Assembly (NCBI GenBank): GCA_018970485.1
Contig: JAGWWH010000015.1
Location: 1 to 39,261 of the forward strand
Origin: Pseudomonadota bacterium
GTDB taxonomy: Bacteria; Pseudomonadota; Alphaproteobacteria; Rickettsiales; UBA1997
Direction of reading: 5' to 3'
Length of the DNA stretch: 39,261 bases
The notes beneath the pieces are model-generated. The model did no database searches, was not told the origin of the DNA, and worked only from the letters and a program-made list of their open reading frames with translations. This document shows, piece after piece, positions 17,804-27,249 of the stretch. Position numbers and translations under genes: made by a program. Each line of letters opens with the position of its first letter. The first letter of the stretch is position 1.

Positions 17804-18358
17804 TCAGAATTTTTTAATTGAGATTTTTTTGTTCTTAATTCTGTACAAAACATGTCGTGAAAATTTGTGATCTGGCGCAATTTTTGGATGCAGAAAATCA
17901 TCTTTTTCGTCGCGCGTCATTCCGATTTTTTCCATTACATTTCGTGACGCTTTGTTTTCTGGAACGGTGAAGGAAACGACTTCTTTCAAGTGCAATTCTT
18001 CAAAAGCAAATCGCAAAACTTCGCGCGCACCTTCAGTGGCGTAACCCTTGCCGAAATGTTGTGAAGCAAGGCGCCAACCGATTTCGATTGCTGGCGTAAA
18101 ATGTGCTTCAAATTGCGGAATTGCTAATCCAACAAAGCCGATAAATTCGTGAGTTTCTTTCAACTCAATCGCGAATTTTCCAAATCCATTTTCAACGAAA
18201 CTTTGATTGTATCCCGCCGCTGCCAGCCTTGATTCTTCTTCACTCCACAAGCTCGGAAAAAATTCCATTACGCGTGGATCTTGATTCATTGCGACGTAAG
18301 TTGAGACGTCTGAATCGCGCCATTCGCGCAGAATTAATCTTTCAGTCGCAAGCAACAT
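17804..18358 (-). CDS. GNAT family N-acetyltransferase, RimJ/RimL type
   Basis: A 184-residue acetyl-CoA-dependent N-acyltransferase. LLATERLILREWRDSD (residues 2-17) is the classic RimJ/RimL start. GFVGLAIPQFE and EIGWRLASQHFGKGYATEGAREVL contain the acetyl-CoA-binding R/Q-x-x-G-x-G/A region (here SQHFGKGYAT), and VPENKASRNVMEKIGM is the conserved motif B end. The substrate is unknown; members acetylate ribosomal proteins, antibiotics or small amines. The start codon directly abuts the stop of the 65-residue gene upstream, which indicates coupled translation. Confidence 0.88.
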   Translation of the reverse strand: MLLATERLILREWRDSDVSTYVAMNQDPRVMEFFPSLWSEEESRLAAAGYNQSFVENGFGKFAIELKETHEFIGFVGLAIPQFEAHFTPAIEIGWRLASQHFGKGYATEGAREVLRFAFEELHLKEVVSFTVPENKASRNVMEKIGMTRDEKDDFLHPKIAPDHKFSRHVLYRIKNKKISIKKF

Positions 18359-18556
18359 CTAGCGATCTCCAGCGCCGCCTTTTTTCAAATTAGATTTCAC
18401 ATTCGATTTTTTAACACCCGCAGAGCCACCAACAACAACGGCCTTCTTACCACTTTTTTTGCCGCCTCTGGTATTGAAAGGATCGGTAACAAACGGCGAA
18501 AGTTTTTTCACCGGTTTGAATTCTGGAATTACTTTTTTTGTGTCGTTGGTTGTCAT
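18359..18556 (-). CDS. Small, highly basic hypothetical protein
   Basis: A 65-residue open frame with a Met-Thr-Thr-Asn start, rich in Lys, Gly, Ser and Val in its second half (GGKKSGKKAVVVGGSAGVKK, then KSNLKKGGAGDR) and lacking any membrane segment or recognised domain. It stops immediately before the GNAT start, which supports it being a real, co-translated gene. The composition suggests a disordered nucleic-acid- or ribosome-binding peptide, or a substrate of the acetyltransferase; both are guesses. Confidence 0.5.
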   Translation of the reverse strand: MTTNDTKKVIPEFKPVKKLSPFVTDPFNTRGGKKSGKKAVVVGGSAGVKKSNVKSNLKKGGAGDR

Positions 18557-18600
18557 GTTTTTAGTTTTTTAGTTTGTTATTTTTTCAAGTTTAGAGGCTG

Positions 18601-18915
18601 CTAACTAAACATCTCTCTTAATCTTTTTAGAATTTCTGTTGTCACTTTACCGTCTAATTCACCCAATTTTTTCTTGAGTCGAGATTTGTCGACAGACCTG
18701 ATTTGATCCAACAGAACCTCTCCATTTTTATTATTAAAGTTTACCGAAATTCTTGATGCCCAACCTCTCGTTACGCTTGTCATCGGAGCAATAATCACCG
18801 TGTTGATTGATTCATTCATTTCGTCCGGACTGATGATCACAGCTGGTCGCGTTTTACTTATTTCTTTACCCATTACTGGATCGAGTTTTACCAGATAAAC
18901 ATTAAATCTTTTCAT
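18601..18915 (-). CDS. mazF: MazF/PemK family toxin (endoribonuclease)
   Basis: A 104-residue protein matching the PemK/MazF fold: VYLVKLDPVMGKEISKTRPA (residues 6-25) is the conserved first part with the G-x-E-x-x-K-x-RP motif, followed by VIISPDEMN, VIIAPMTS and GEVLLDQIRSVDKSRL. Such toxins cleave mRNA or tRNA at short sequence motifs and are neutralised by the partner antitoxin. The gene lies 34 nt downstream of the AbrB-type antitoxin gene, the standard order. Length is normal and no inactivating lesion is seen. Confidence 0.92.
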   Translation of the reverse strand: MKRFNVYLVKLDPVMGKEISKTRPAVIISPDEMNESINTVIIAPMTSVTRGWASRISVNFNNKNGEVLLDQIRSVDKSRLKKKLGELDGKVTTEILKRLREMFS

Positions 18916-18949
18916 GTGATGTGAGTGTGGAGTTGATCAAAGTTTTAGA

Positions 18950-19201
18950 TCACCATTCCCATTCTTCTTGATCGAATTTGTTTTGGAATTCCATGGGTTT
19001 TTCCGATTTTTTTAGCGGTTTTTTGTCAACCTTAAATGACTCCCTCCAACCTTCACGCGGCTTCTTCTTCGCTGTTTCAATGATCAGCTTTTTCTTGTCG
19101 ATTGTCAGAGTGACTTCACTGCCAAAATGGCATTGTTCAAAAACAGATTTCGGAATTCTTATCCCTTTTGAATTTCCGATTTGAACGATCTTTGCGAGCA
19201 T
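18950..19201 (-). CDS. mazE: MazE-like antitoxin (AbrB/SpoVT swapped-hairpin domain)
   Basis: An 83-residue protein with an N-terminal DNA-binding swapped-hairpin domain (about 1-45: IVQIGNSKGIRIPKSVFEQC, then GSEVTLTIDKKKLII). The C-terminal tail (46-83) is rich in Lys, Glu and Trp and is expected to wrap around and inhibit the MazF partner downstream. Antitoxins of this type usually autoregulate their operon by binding palindromes upstream; the gap at 19202-19290 is the place to look. The pair is probably a chromosomal stabilisation or stress module. Confidence 0.9.
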   Translation of the reverse strand: MLAKIVQIGNSKGIRIPKSVFEQCHFGSEVTLTIDKKKLIIETAKKKPREGWRESFKVDKKPLKKSEKPMEFQNKFDQEEWEW

Positions 19202-19290
19202 TTTTTAAAATGGTTTTATTAACGGTTAGTGGTCACAAAGTAATTACGTGATTTTAGATCGGAAGGAGTTATTCGATTTTAAAATAATCA

Positions 19291-19319
19291 CATCATTCCT
19301 GCAAAGGCGGGGATCCAGA
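19291..19319 (+). repeat. Dispersed repeat, GTCATCCCCGCG..GGGATC family (diverged copy)
   Basis: CATCATTCCTGCAAAGGCGG followed by GGATCCAGA corresponds to the intact copy at 22046-22074 with several substitutions. It lies in the 187-nt gap between mazE and the hypothetical gene at 19389. Confidence 0.65.
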
Positions 19320-19388
19320 ACAACAAACTCAGAATTGGTAAACTGTCCCCGGATTACCCCAAACCCCGACCTGCATCGGTAACACAAC

Positions 19389-20171
19389 CTAGACTTCGGT
19401 TACATCAAGAATAATTTGAGGTAGGTTAATGAAGCTAACATCATATAAAATATCTTCGCCATATTTGTACCTATCTACTATTGATTTTAATTCATCAACA
19501 TGGGACTCAAAAATAGTAAATCGAAAAGATTTGGAATAGTTTGCGGAATCTTTGTCTGTTAGGATCTCTACAGTTAATTTATACTCGCCAGAATTCCAAA
19601 CAAAGTGTTGATCGAAAAAATTTCTAAGCGGAACAGTGTAATTTTCATCTGCCTCAACAATCTTTTGTGCTGCTTTTTCTTTTGATGATCGAGAATCTAA
19701 TTTTATTCTTAAATCGTTTAAGAGATTTCTACGTAGGTCTAAATATATTCGGTTATTTTCACGATTAAAAAAGTTGAGTAAGTTTATGATGTGCCCCCAA
19801 TCTTCTCCGGGCTTGATCGAAAAAGTAGTAAATAAAATCCCATTTTTGTCACTAGGTGTTTGTAAATAATTTTGAGTTGGAAGATTAATTTGCACTTCAT
19901 TATCGGATTCGATTTTGGCATTAATTTTTCTAATTTTTATTTTTCTCCCTCCGACATTTGATATCATAATGTGTAGTTGAAGATTTGGGTTACCAACCTT
20001 GTGTGTAAGACAAATTTTTGAATGAAGTTCAAATTCTATTCTAGCTCTCTTGAACCATATTCGAATTGGAGGAAGTTGAGAGAGTAATATTGCAATGGCT
20101 GAAAATACCACTGACCAAAAAGTCCAATCCGAATAAAATGAGGTAGAAATTGCTGGAATTATTGTCTGCAT
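19389..20171 (-). CDS. Hypothetical protein with one N-terminal membrane helix
   Basis: A 260-residue protein that I do not recognise. One hydrophobic segment near residues 16-33 (WTFWSVVFSAIAILLSQL) is followed by a soluble part rich in short beta strands, Asn, Ile and Lys (LQLHIMISNVGGRKIKIRKI). The soluble part could be an Ig-like or beta-sandwich domain. It starts 26 nt after the thiC stop on the same strand and could be the tail of that unit, though no functional link is apparent. Its base composition seems more AT-rich than thiC. The 3' side is the repeat-containing gap before mazE. Confidence 0.7.
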   Translation of the reverse strand: MQTIIPAISTSFYSDWTFWSVVFSAIAILLSQLPPIRIWFKRARIEFELHSKICLTHKVGNPNLQLHIMISNVGGRKIKIRKINAKIESDNEVQINLPTQNYLQTPSDKNGILFTTFSIKPGEDWGHIINLLNFFNRENNRIYLDLRRNLLNDLRIKLDSRSSKEKAAQKIVEADENYTVPLRNFFDQHFVWNSGEYKLTVEILTDKDSANYSKSFRFTIFESHVDELKSIVDRYKYGEDILYDVSFINLPQIILDVTEV

Positions 20172-20197
20172 AACGAGCTACAATTTGTTAAAAAAAT

Positions 20198-22039
<1,842 letters not shown>

Positions 22040-22045
22040 TTAGTT

Positions 22046-22126
22046 CGTCATCCCCGCGAAGGCGGGGATCCAGGAGATTTTCACGCACTGGAAGTTTCCT
22101 GGATCCCCGCCTTCGCGGGGATGACG
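22046..22126. repeat. Head-to-head pair of the GTCATCCCCGCG repeat: 29-bp perfect inverted repeat
   Basis: The arm at 22046-22074 begins CGTCATCCCCGCGAAGGCGG. The arm at 22098-22126 is its exact reverse complement, with a 23-nt spacer. Each arm also contains its own small hairpin (CCCCGC...GCGGGG). A transcript would form a very stable stem. It lies between pntAA2 and thiC, both on the minus strand, so it could terminate or attenuate transcription into thiC. Confidence 0.9.
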
Positions 22127-22151
22127 GACTGAAATAAAGGAGTCGATTCTG

Positions 22152-22541
22152 CTATTTTTTAAACATTTGAAGCATGCGCCAAGTGACGAGGAATCCGCCG
22201 AAGATGTTGATTGAGGCGATAACGATGGCGAGAAAGCTGATGATGGAGATGAGGCTGAAACTTTTTGCCGAACCAAGAGCAATAATTGCGCCGACAATGA
22301 TGATTCCAGATATTGCGTTGGTTACAGCCATAAGCGGGGTGTGCAAAGCGGGCGTTACCCTCCAAACCACGAAATAGCCAACGAAGCAGGCTAAAACAAA
22401 AACCGTCAAACCAAAAATAAACGGACTAACTCCGCCAGCATTAGCGGCGTTATAGCTCATTTCGGCGATTTTATTGATGAGAAGATCGGAGTTTTTGGTG
22501 ATTTGATCGGATAATTCGATGATTTCTTGAAGGTCACTCAT
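22152..22541 (-). CDS. NAD(P) transhydrogenase subunit alpha part 2 (PntAA2-type membrane subunit)
   Basis: A 129-residue membrane protein, one of three subunits of the alphaproteobacterial proton-translocating transhydrogenase, which uses the proton gradient to reduce NADP with NADH. It has an amphipathic N-terminus, then three hydrophobic helices: [20 protein letters not shown] (about 42-61), a central [20 protein letters not shown] segment, and a third with [37 protein letters not shown] is the family hallmark. Unusually, neither pntAA1 nor pntB is adjacent: tRNA-Gln is upstream and thiC downstream, so the operon is split in this genome. Confidence 0.92.
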   Translation of the reverse strand: MSDLQEIIELSDQITKNSDLLINKIAEMSYNAANAGGVSPFIFGLTVFVLACFVGYFVVWRVTPALHTPLMAVTNAISGIIIVGAIIALGSAKSFSLISIISFLAIVIASINIFGGFLVTWRMLQMFKK

Positions 22542-22606
22542 GTCAGAAAAAATTGCGATTTAATTAAAATCTTAAGGAGCGCGGACGCTACATAGCTCTG
22601 AATCCT

Positions 22607-22633
22607 CAAGTCAATTACAAACTCGTTGACTTG
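22607..22633. repeat. Small perfect hairpin upstream of pntAA2
   Basis: CAAGTCAA (22607-22614) and TTGACTTG (22626-22633) form 8-bp perfect arms around an 11-nt loop, about 65 nt before the pntAA2 start. It has no T run on either side. It could be an operator or part of the pntAA2 leader RNA. Its function is unknown. Confidence 0.4.
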
Positions 22634-22706
22634 CCACAAGGCCGTTCCTAAAAGGCGCGCCCCAAAAAAAATTTCCAAAAAGTCGTTAAAATACCAATCA
22701 AAATAT

Positions 22707-22780
22707 TGGGGCGTAGCCAAGCGGTAAGGCAGCGGTTTTTGATACCGCCATCGTAGGTTCGAATCCTGCCGCCCCAACCA
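22707..22780 (+). tRNA. tRNA-Gln (anticodon TTG)
   Basis: A 74-nt cloverleaf with encoded CCA. The acceptor is TGGGGCG/CGCCCCA. The anticodon stem GCGGT/ACCGC closes the loop TTTTGAT, giving anticodon TTG. The T-arm is GTAGG TTCGAAT CCTGC. The identity is glutamine. Confidence 0.95.
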
Positions 22781-22836
22781 ACTTTTTTCGTTGCACTGCC
22801 CGCGTAACGAATTCGATATTTACTAGAAACTCGAAC

Positions 22837-22958
22837 TGAGGCGGCAGGATTTGAACCGTCATAGGTTCGACAATCTTTGTAATTTTTCTTAGCGAGTGAA
22901 ACGAGTTTAGAAAAATCTAAAAGATTGCGAGCGCGAATGCGCTCCATCCTGCCTCTCA
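22837..22958. repeat. 122-nt nested inverted-repeat element (cloverleaf-like) with a tRNA-like end
   Basis: Four stems nest perfectly. An outer stem is TGAG plus GGCAGGAT (22837-22840, 22843-22850) with ATCCTGCC plus CTCA (22946-22953, 22955-22958). Inside it are GAACC/GGTTC (22853-22857, 22864-22868), CAATCTTT/AAAGATTG (22871-22878, 22920-22927) extended by ATTTTTC/GAAAAAT, and GAGCGC/GCGCTC (22929-22934, 22939-22944). The minus strand reads GGTTCAAATCCTGCCGCC near one end, almost identical to the 3' part of the neighbouring tRNA-Gln. It cannot form a canonical tRNA because the T-stem does not pair. It may be a structured RNA, a MITE-like repeat, or a tRNA remnant carrying an inserted palindrome. 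Confidence 0.7.
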
Positions 22959-22992
22959 CACCACACCCTAACAATCCCAACACCCATCACCC

Positions 22993-24483
22993 ATGGTTGC
23001 CAAGATAAAAACCTTCTCCTTTTTGGGGATTGAAGTCGTTCCCATTGATGTCCAAGTAAAAATTTCTCCCGGTGCGCCGAGTTTTACGATCGTTGGTTTG
23101 CCCGACAAAGCTGTCGGTGAATCGAAAGAGCGTGTTCGTGCTGCGATCTCATCCACCGGCCTTTCGTGGCCTTACAAAAAAATCACCATTAATCTCGCGC
23201 CCGCTGATTTGCAAAAAGAGGGCAGTCATTTTGATCTCGCGATTGCGCTGGGAATCATGCTGGAAATTGGCGTTTTGCTGCCGGAATCAATCGAGAATTT
23301 TTTCGTTTTAGGTGAGCTTTCTTTGGATGGTTCGATTGCATCTGTGGGTGGAATAATTTCTGCGGCGATTGGGGCAAATCAGTTTAACTGCGGAATAATT
23401 TGTCCAAAAGAAAATGGGCGCGAAGCTGCTTGGGCTGGGGATTTAGAGATTATTGCGGCGCCGGATATTTTAACTTTGATCAATCATCTCAAAGGCGAAC
23501 AAGTTTTGGCGCGGCCAGAAACGACGAAGATTTTTACGGAAAAAAATTATCCAGATTTGCTTGATGTGAAAGGTCAAGAAACCGCAAAACGTGCGCTCGA
23601 AATTGCCGCGGCGGGCGGTCACAATTTATTGATGGTTGGACCTCCCGGCACCGGAAAATCAATGCTCGCGTCAAGAATGCCGGGAATTTTACCGCCGTGC
23701 GATTTGGAAGAAATTCTTGAGATCAACATGATCGCCAGCGTGAGCGGAAAATTGCTCGACGGCAAATTAATCACCGCGCGACCTTATCGTGAAGTGCATC
23801 ATTCTTGCTCAATGCCAGCGATGGTTGGTGGTGGTGCTAAAGCCAAGCCTGGTGAGGCTTCACTCGCGCATCGGGGAGTTTTATTTTTGGATGAATTAGC
23901 AGAATTTCCGCGTCAGGTTTTGGACTCACTTCGCCAACCGCTTGAAACCGGAAATGTCAGCATTTCGCGAGTTAATTCACACATCACTTACCCAGCAAAT
24001 TTTCAATTAGTTGCGGCGATGAATCCTTGTCGCTGCGGCTTTCTTGGCGATGCCGCGCGCGAATGTAAAAAGGCTCCAAACTGCGGTGAAGATTACAAAA
24101 ATAAAATTTCCGGCCCGTTTTTAGATCGCATCGACATCATCGTAAATGTTGGGGCGGTTGATCTTTTTTCTGAGAAGAAATTACAAAATGGCGAAAGATC
24201 AGAAGTGGTTAAAGCTAGAGTTATCAAGGCGCGCGAGATTCAGAAAAAAAGACAGAAAGAAAAAACTAACTCAGAAATCGACGGAGAAATTTTAGAAAAA
24301 TTCTGCGCGCTGAATGAAGAAGGACAAAAAATCCTGCAAAATTTCGCACAAAAATCTCACAGCTCGATGCGGGGAATTACTAGGATTCTAAGGGTCGCGC
24401 GCTCGATTGCAGATTTGGAAGGAGCAGAATCAATCAATTCGCGCCACTTGTTGGAAGCGGTTTCTTATCGTCGGAAGATTTAG
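22993..24483 (+). CDS. YifB/ComM family Mg-chelatase-like AAA+ ATPase
   Basis: A 496-residue ComM/YifB protein. ComM is a hexameric helicase promoting branch migration during natural transformation; in other species the role is unclear. The N-terminal ChlI-like domain has PGAPSFTIVGLPDKAVGESK (about 28-47). The AAA+ core has Walker A GPPGTGKSML (about residue 217) and Walker B LFLDELAEF (about 297). MNPCRCGFLGD and the C-terminal HSSMRGITRILRVARSIADL region complete the family pattern. Length is normal. The start ATG is 34 nt after the structured element at 22837-22958. The 3' end overlaps the convergent small gene by 4 nt. Confidence 0.93.
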   Translation: MVAKIKTFSFLGIEVVPIDVQVKISPGAPSFTIVGLPDKAVGESKERVRAAISSTGLSWPYKKITINLAPADLQKEGSHFDLAIALGIMLEIGVLLPESIENFFVLGELSLDGSIASVGGIISAAIGANQFNCGIICPKENGREAAWAGDLEIIAAPDILTLINHLKGEQVLARPETTKIFTEKNYPDLLDVKGQETAKRALEIAAAGGHNLLMVGPPGTGKSMLASRMPGILPPCDLEEILEINMIASVSGKLLDGKLITARPYREVHHSCSMPAMVGGGAKAKPGEASLAHRGVLFLDELAEFPRQVLDSLRQPLETGNVSISRVNSHITYPANFQLVAAMNPCRCGFLGDAARECKKAPNCGEDYKNKISGPFLDRIDIIVNVGAVDLFSEKKLQNGERSEVVKARVIKAREIQKKRQKEKTNSEIDGEILEKFCALNEEGQKILQNFAQKSHSSMRGITRILRVARSIADLEGAESINSRHLLEAVSYRRKI

Positions 24484-24776
24484 TTAATTACTTTGTCGAG
24501 CCAAGTAACAAGCGAAACTGCAGCGATTAACATTACAAACATTTTGACGGTGAGTTTGTACTCTAAAGATTCAATTTTGTGATCAAGAATCTCTAAATCT
24601 TTTTTTACAGAAATTATATCGAGCTTGGTTGCTAATCCTTCAGTTGATTGCATCTGAGTTTCTTTAATCGCTTCAGCAATTTCCTCCGAGATTTTTCGAT
24701 CCAATCCAGCTTTTTGTAATCTGTTAGAGAATTGTAGGGTGTCTACGGTGAAGAAAGGCATTGTAGTAGTGGTCAT
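24480..24776 (-). CDS. Small DUF1640/CCDC90-like coiled-coil membrane protein
   Basis: A 98-residue protein from the ATG at 24774-24776. VDTLQFSNRLQKAGLDRKIS, followed by EEIAEAI, is the typical beginning of DUF1640-like proteins. A coiled coil (ATKLDIISVKKDLEILDHKI) and one C-terminal membrane helix (FVMLIAAVSLVTWLDKVI) follow. The family includes mitochondrial MCU-regulator-like proteins; the bacterial role is unknown. The frame is open to 24830, but the leader there is unrelated. It converges on yifB with a 4-nt overlap and diverges from the addA-like gene. Confidence 0.72.
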   Translation of the reverse strand: MTTTTMPFFTVDTLQFSNRLQKAGLDRKISEEIAEAIKETQMQSTEGLATKLDIISVKKDLEILDHKIESLEYKLTVKMFVMLIAAVSLVTWLDKVIN

Positions 24777-24849
24777 GGGTTTTAGGTTTTTTGGGTGAGT
24801 GGGTGCGGCGCAAGCTAGGTAGAGCTCCAAAAAGTTTCAATGTCAAAAA

Positions 24850-27249
24850 ATGAGTAACGGCGTCATCGCTTCTGATCCAAAAAATTCTTGCTGGGTGTTT
24901 GCTTCTGCCGGTTCCGGCAAGACAAAAATTCTCGTTGATCGCGTTGTGCGTTTGTTGCTCGACGGCGTTTCTCCGAATAAAATTTTGTGTTTAACTTTTA
25001 CCAAAGTTGGTGCGGCGGAGATGCAGGAAAGAATTAATTCTAGACTCGCCGAGCTAGTATTGGTAAGTGACGGCGAGCTTTTAGAAAAATTACGCGAGTT
25101 AAATGGAAAATCTCCAAGCGCAGATTTACTAAAAAAAGCACGTACGCTTTTTGCAAAAATTCTCGATTCAGAAGCGCGAATAAAAGTTCAAACAATTCAC
25201 GCTTTTTGTCAGACTCTGATCAAGATTTTTCCCTTTGAAGCCAAGGTTAAACCGAGTTTTGAGGTGTTAGAAAAAGTGCAGGAAAGATTGCTGCTCGAGC
25301 GCGCGCAAAAAGAAGCGATTCGTGATGAATCGGTCAGTGATTTGGTGAGAGAAATTAGTGGAAAACTTCACGACGAGAGGCTCTCAGATCTGCTCGAAAT
25401 ACTGCTCAATAAAAAAGAGAAATTACGTTTTGAATTTAAAAATCTTGGCGATCCACAAGAAATTTTTCAGAAATTTTTGAATAAATTAAATCGCGAAGAA
25501 AATTTACAACTGGCTTCTGACTTAGAAAATAGCGGCTTGGTAACTAATGAAAAAATTGCCGCTAAGGTTAGAAAATTTTTTAAAGAACCAAAATTAGAAA
25601 ATTTTTCTACTTACCAATCAGCATTTTTTACCGATAAAAATGAGCCAAGAAAAATTCCCGGAAAAAACCTCGGAGAACTTGTCAGAGTAATAGAAAAGCA
25701 ATGTGCTCTGATCGAAGAATTCAGCGAAGAAATAAACACACTTAACATTGAAAAAGACACCGATCTTCTTCTGCGCTTCACCCAAAAAGTTCTGCAAAAT
25801 TATTCAAAATTAAAAGAGCAGCACGGTCTTCTCGACTACAATGACTTGATTATCGAGACCAACAAACTCTTGGCTAATCCAGATTTTTCCGATTGGGTAA
25901 AAATGAAAATGGATGGCAGTTTCGATCACATTTTAATCGACGAATCGCAGGATACGAATCGTCAGCAATGGTCTATTATTAAGGCTTTGTGCGAGGATTT
26001 TTTCTCCGGACTTAGTCTTTCAAATAATCAAAGAAGTATTTTTATTGTTGGTGATGAGAAGCAGTCGATCTACTCTTTTCAAGGCGCCGAGCCGGATATT
26101 AGCAGTGAAATTTTTTCTTATTTCAGAAATAAATTTGGTGATCAGTTTAAAAAAATTGAACTACACGATTCTTATCGATCCAAGGCAGAAGTGCTCGCAG
26201 CGGTAGATAAAGTTTTTTTAAATCCACAAAGAAAAGCGGCGATTAGCAAAGAGAGTGAATTTAGCGGACATCGTGCAACTCGCTCTGGTAAAGGTTTGGT
26301 AAAGGTTTGGCCAAAAGAAACTGACTCGGAAATTTTAGTAAAAAAAATTAGCGAGTGGATCGCCGATAAAAATTTCGGTGATGTAATGATCCTTTTGCGC
26401 ACTCGTACCAACGGTTTGCTTGATCAGTTGGTGAAAGTTTTTAACCGTCAGAAAATTCCTTTTACTAGTATTTCTCGAGTGAAATTTAGCGAAAGTTTGG
26501 TTGTACAAGATTTGCTTGCAGCCGCGCGATTCGTGCTTTTGCCGCAAGATGATTTGAATTTGGCCTGCTTGCTTAAATCACCACTTTTTAATTTTAGCGA
26601 AGATGATTTGTTGAAAATATGCCTAAAAAAGAACATCGAAGAAACCACAATTTACAAGGCTTTGGAAGGATCAGAGGTTAGAAAAAAATTAGATGAATTA
26701 ATCGTGAGCTCAAAAGAATTAAACTGTTTTGAGTTCTTTTATTCTCTTTCTTCCCCAAATCGCGAGGACTCAGAAATATTGAATAAATTTCTCTCGATCG
26801 TTTTTGATTTTTGCCAAAAAAATTTACCGAACCTGCAAAAGTTTTTGGAATTCGTCGAAAAAATTGATCCAGAAATTTCGCTTTCTGAAGCAGAAAATGA
26901 TCGCGTGAGAATTAGTACAATTCACGGCGCGAAGGGCCTTCAAGCTAAGTTAGTATTGATTCCAGATTGTGATTTTGATTTAAGAAAATCGCTCAGCGCT
27001 AAAGAAAAAATTCTCTGGATCGAAGATGGATCGCCAATCTGGTGCGCGAATAAATCTTGCGAAAATAAGTTGGTAAAAATTTATCGCCAAAAGCGATTTA
27101 AGGAAATCTCCGATGAGAGTTTGCGCTTACTCTATGTTGCAATGACTCGCGCTGAAGATGAGTTGCACATTGCTGGATTTGGCAATTCTACTGATTCACA
27201 ATCTTGGTACGAAATAATTAACGAAACTCTTACAGCTAACAGTGTCTAA
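24850..27249 (+). CDS. UvrD/RecB-like helicase, AddA type without the nuclease domain
   Basis: A superfamily 1 DNA helicase of 799 residues with all motifs visible: Walker A ASAGSGKTK (about 18-26), Ia LCLTFTKVGAAEMQERI, motif II IDESQDTNRQQW (about 362), motif III VGDEKQSIYSFQGAEP, motif V STIHGAKGLQAKLV (about 690) and motif VI LLYVAMTRAEDELHI (about 757-771). The start and motif Ia fit AddA of the AddAB recombination nuclease. However, AddA is usually over 1000 residues and ends in a RecB-like nuclease domain; here the protein stops about 30 residues after motif VI. No addB is adjacent. The stop overlaps purN by 8 nt, so the short end is not an obvious frameshift. It could be a helicase-only AddA or a diverged UvrD paralogue. 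Confidence 0.82.
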   Translation: MSNGVIASDPKNSCWVFASAGSGKTKILVDRVVRLLLDGVSPNKILCLTFTKVGAAEMQERINSRLAELVLVSDGELLEKLRELNGKSPSADLLKKARTLFAKILDSEARIKVQTIHAFCQTLIKIFPFEAKVKPSFEVLEKVQERLLLERAQKEAIRDESVSDLVREISGKLHDERLSDLLEILLNKKEKLRFEFKNLGDPQEIFQKFLNKLNREENLQLASDLENSGLVTNEKIAAKVRKFFKEPKLENFSTYQSAFFTDKNEPRKIPGKNLGELVRVIEKQCALIEEFSEEINTLNIEKDTDLLLRFTQKVLQNYSKLKEQHGLLDYNDLIIETNKLLANPDFSDWVKMKMDGSFDHILIDESQDTNRQQWSIIKALCEDFFSGLSLSNNQRSIFIVGDEKQSIYSFQGAEPDISSEIFSYFRNKFGDQFKKIELHDSYRSKAEVLAAVDKVFLNPQRKAAISKESEFSGHRATRSGKGLVKVWPKETDSEILVKKISEWIADKNFGDVMILLRTRTNGLLDQLVKVFNRQKIPFTSISRVKFSESLVVQDLLAAARFVLLPQDDLNLACLLKSPLFNFSEDDLLKICLKKNIEETTIYKALEGSEVRKKLDELIVSSKELNCFEFFYSLSSPNREDSEILNKFLSIVFDFCQKNLPNLQKFLEFVEKIDPEISLSEAENDRVRISTIHGAKGLQAKLVLIPDCDFDLRKSLSAKEKILWIEDGSPIWCANKSCENKLVKIYRQKRFKEISDESLRLLYVAMTRAEDELHIAGFGNSTDSQSWYEIINETLTANSV

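Noticed and set aside
22040-22297. 85-residue minus-strand frame ending in HPREGGDPGNF...WIPAFAGMTN
   Set aside because: It is translation of the dispersed repeat plus an alternative frame of pntAA2; this peptide ending is a typical artefact of that repeat family.
22837-22958. Functional minus-strand tRNA or a two-piece tmRNA end
   Set aside because: The T-stem does not pair, no anticodon arm of proper size exists, no CCA follows, and no tag-peptide-like frame is nearby.
22648-22983. Minus-strand open frame of 111 residues across tRNA-Gln and the structured element, and a 79-residue frame at 22538-22777
   Set aside because: The peptides (GGRIRTYDGGIKNRCLTAW and the like) are the well-known spurious translation of tRNA antisense strands; the frames overlap a convincing tRNA.
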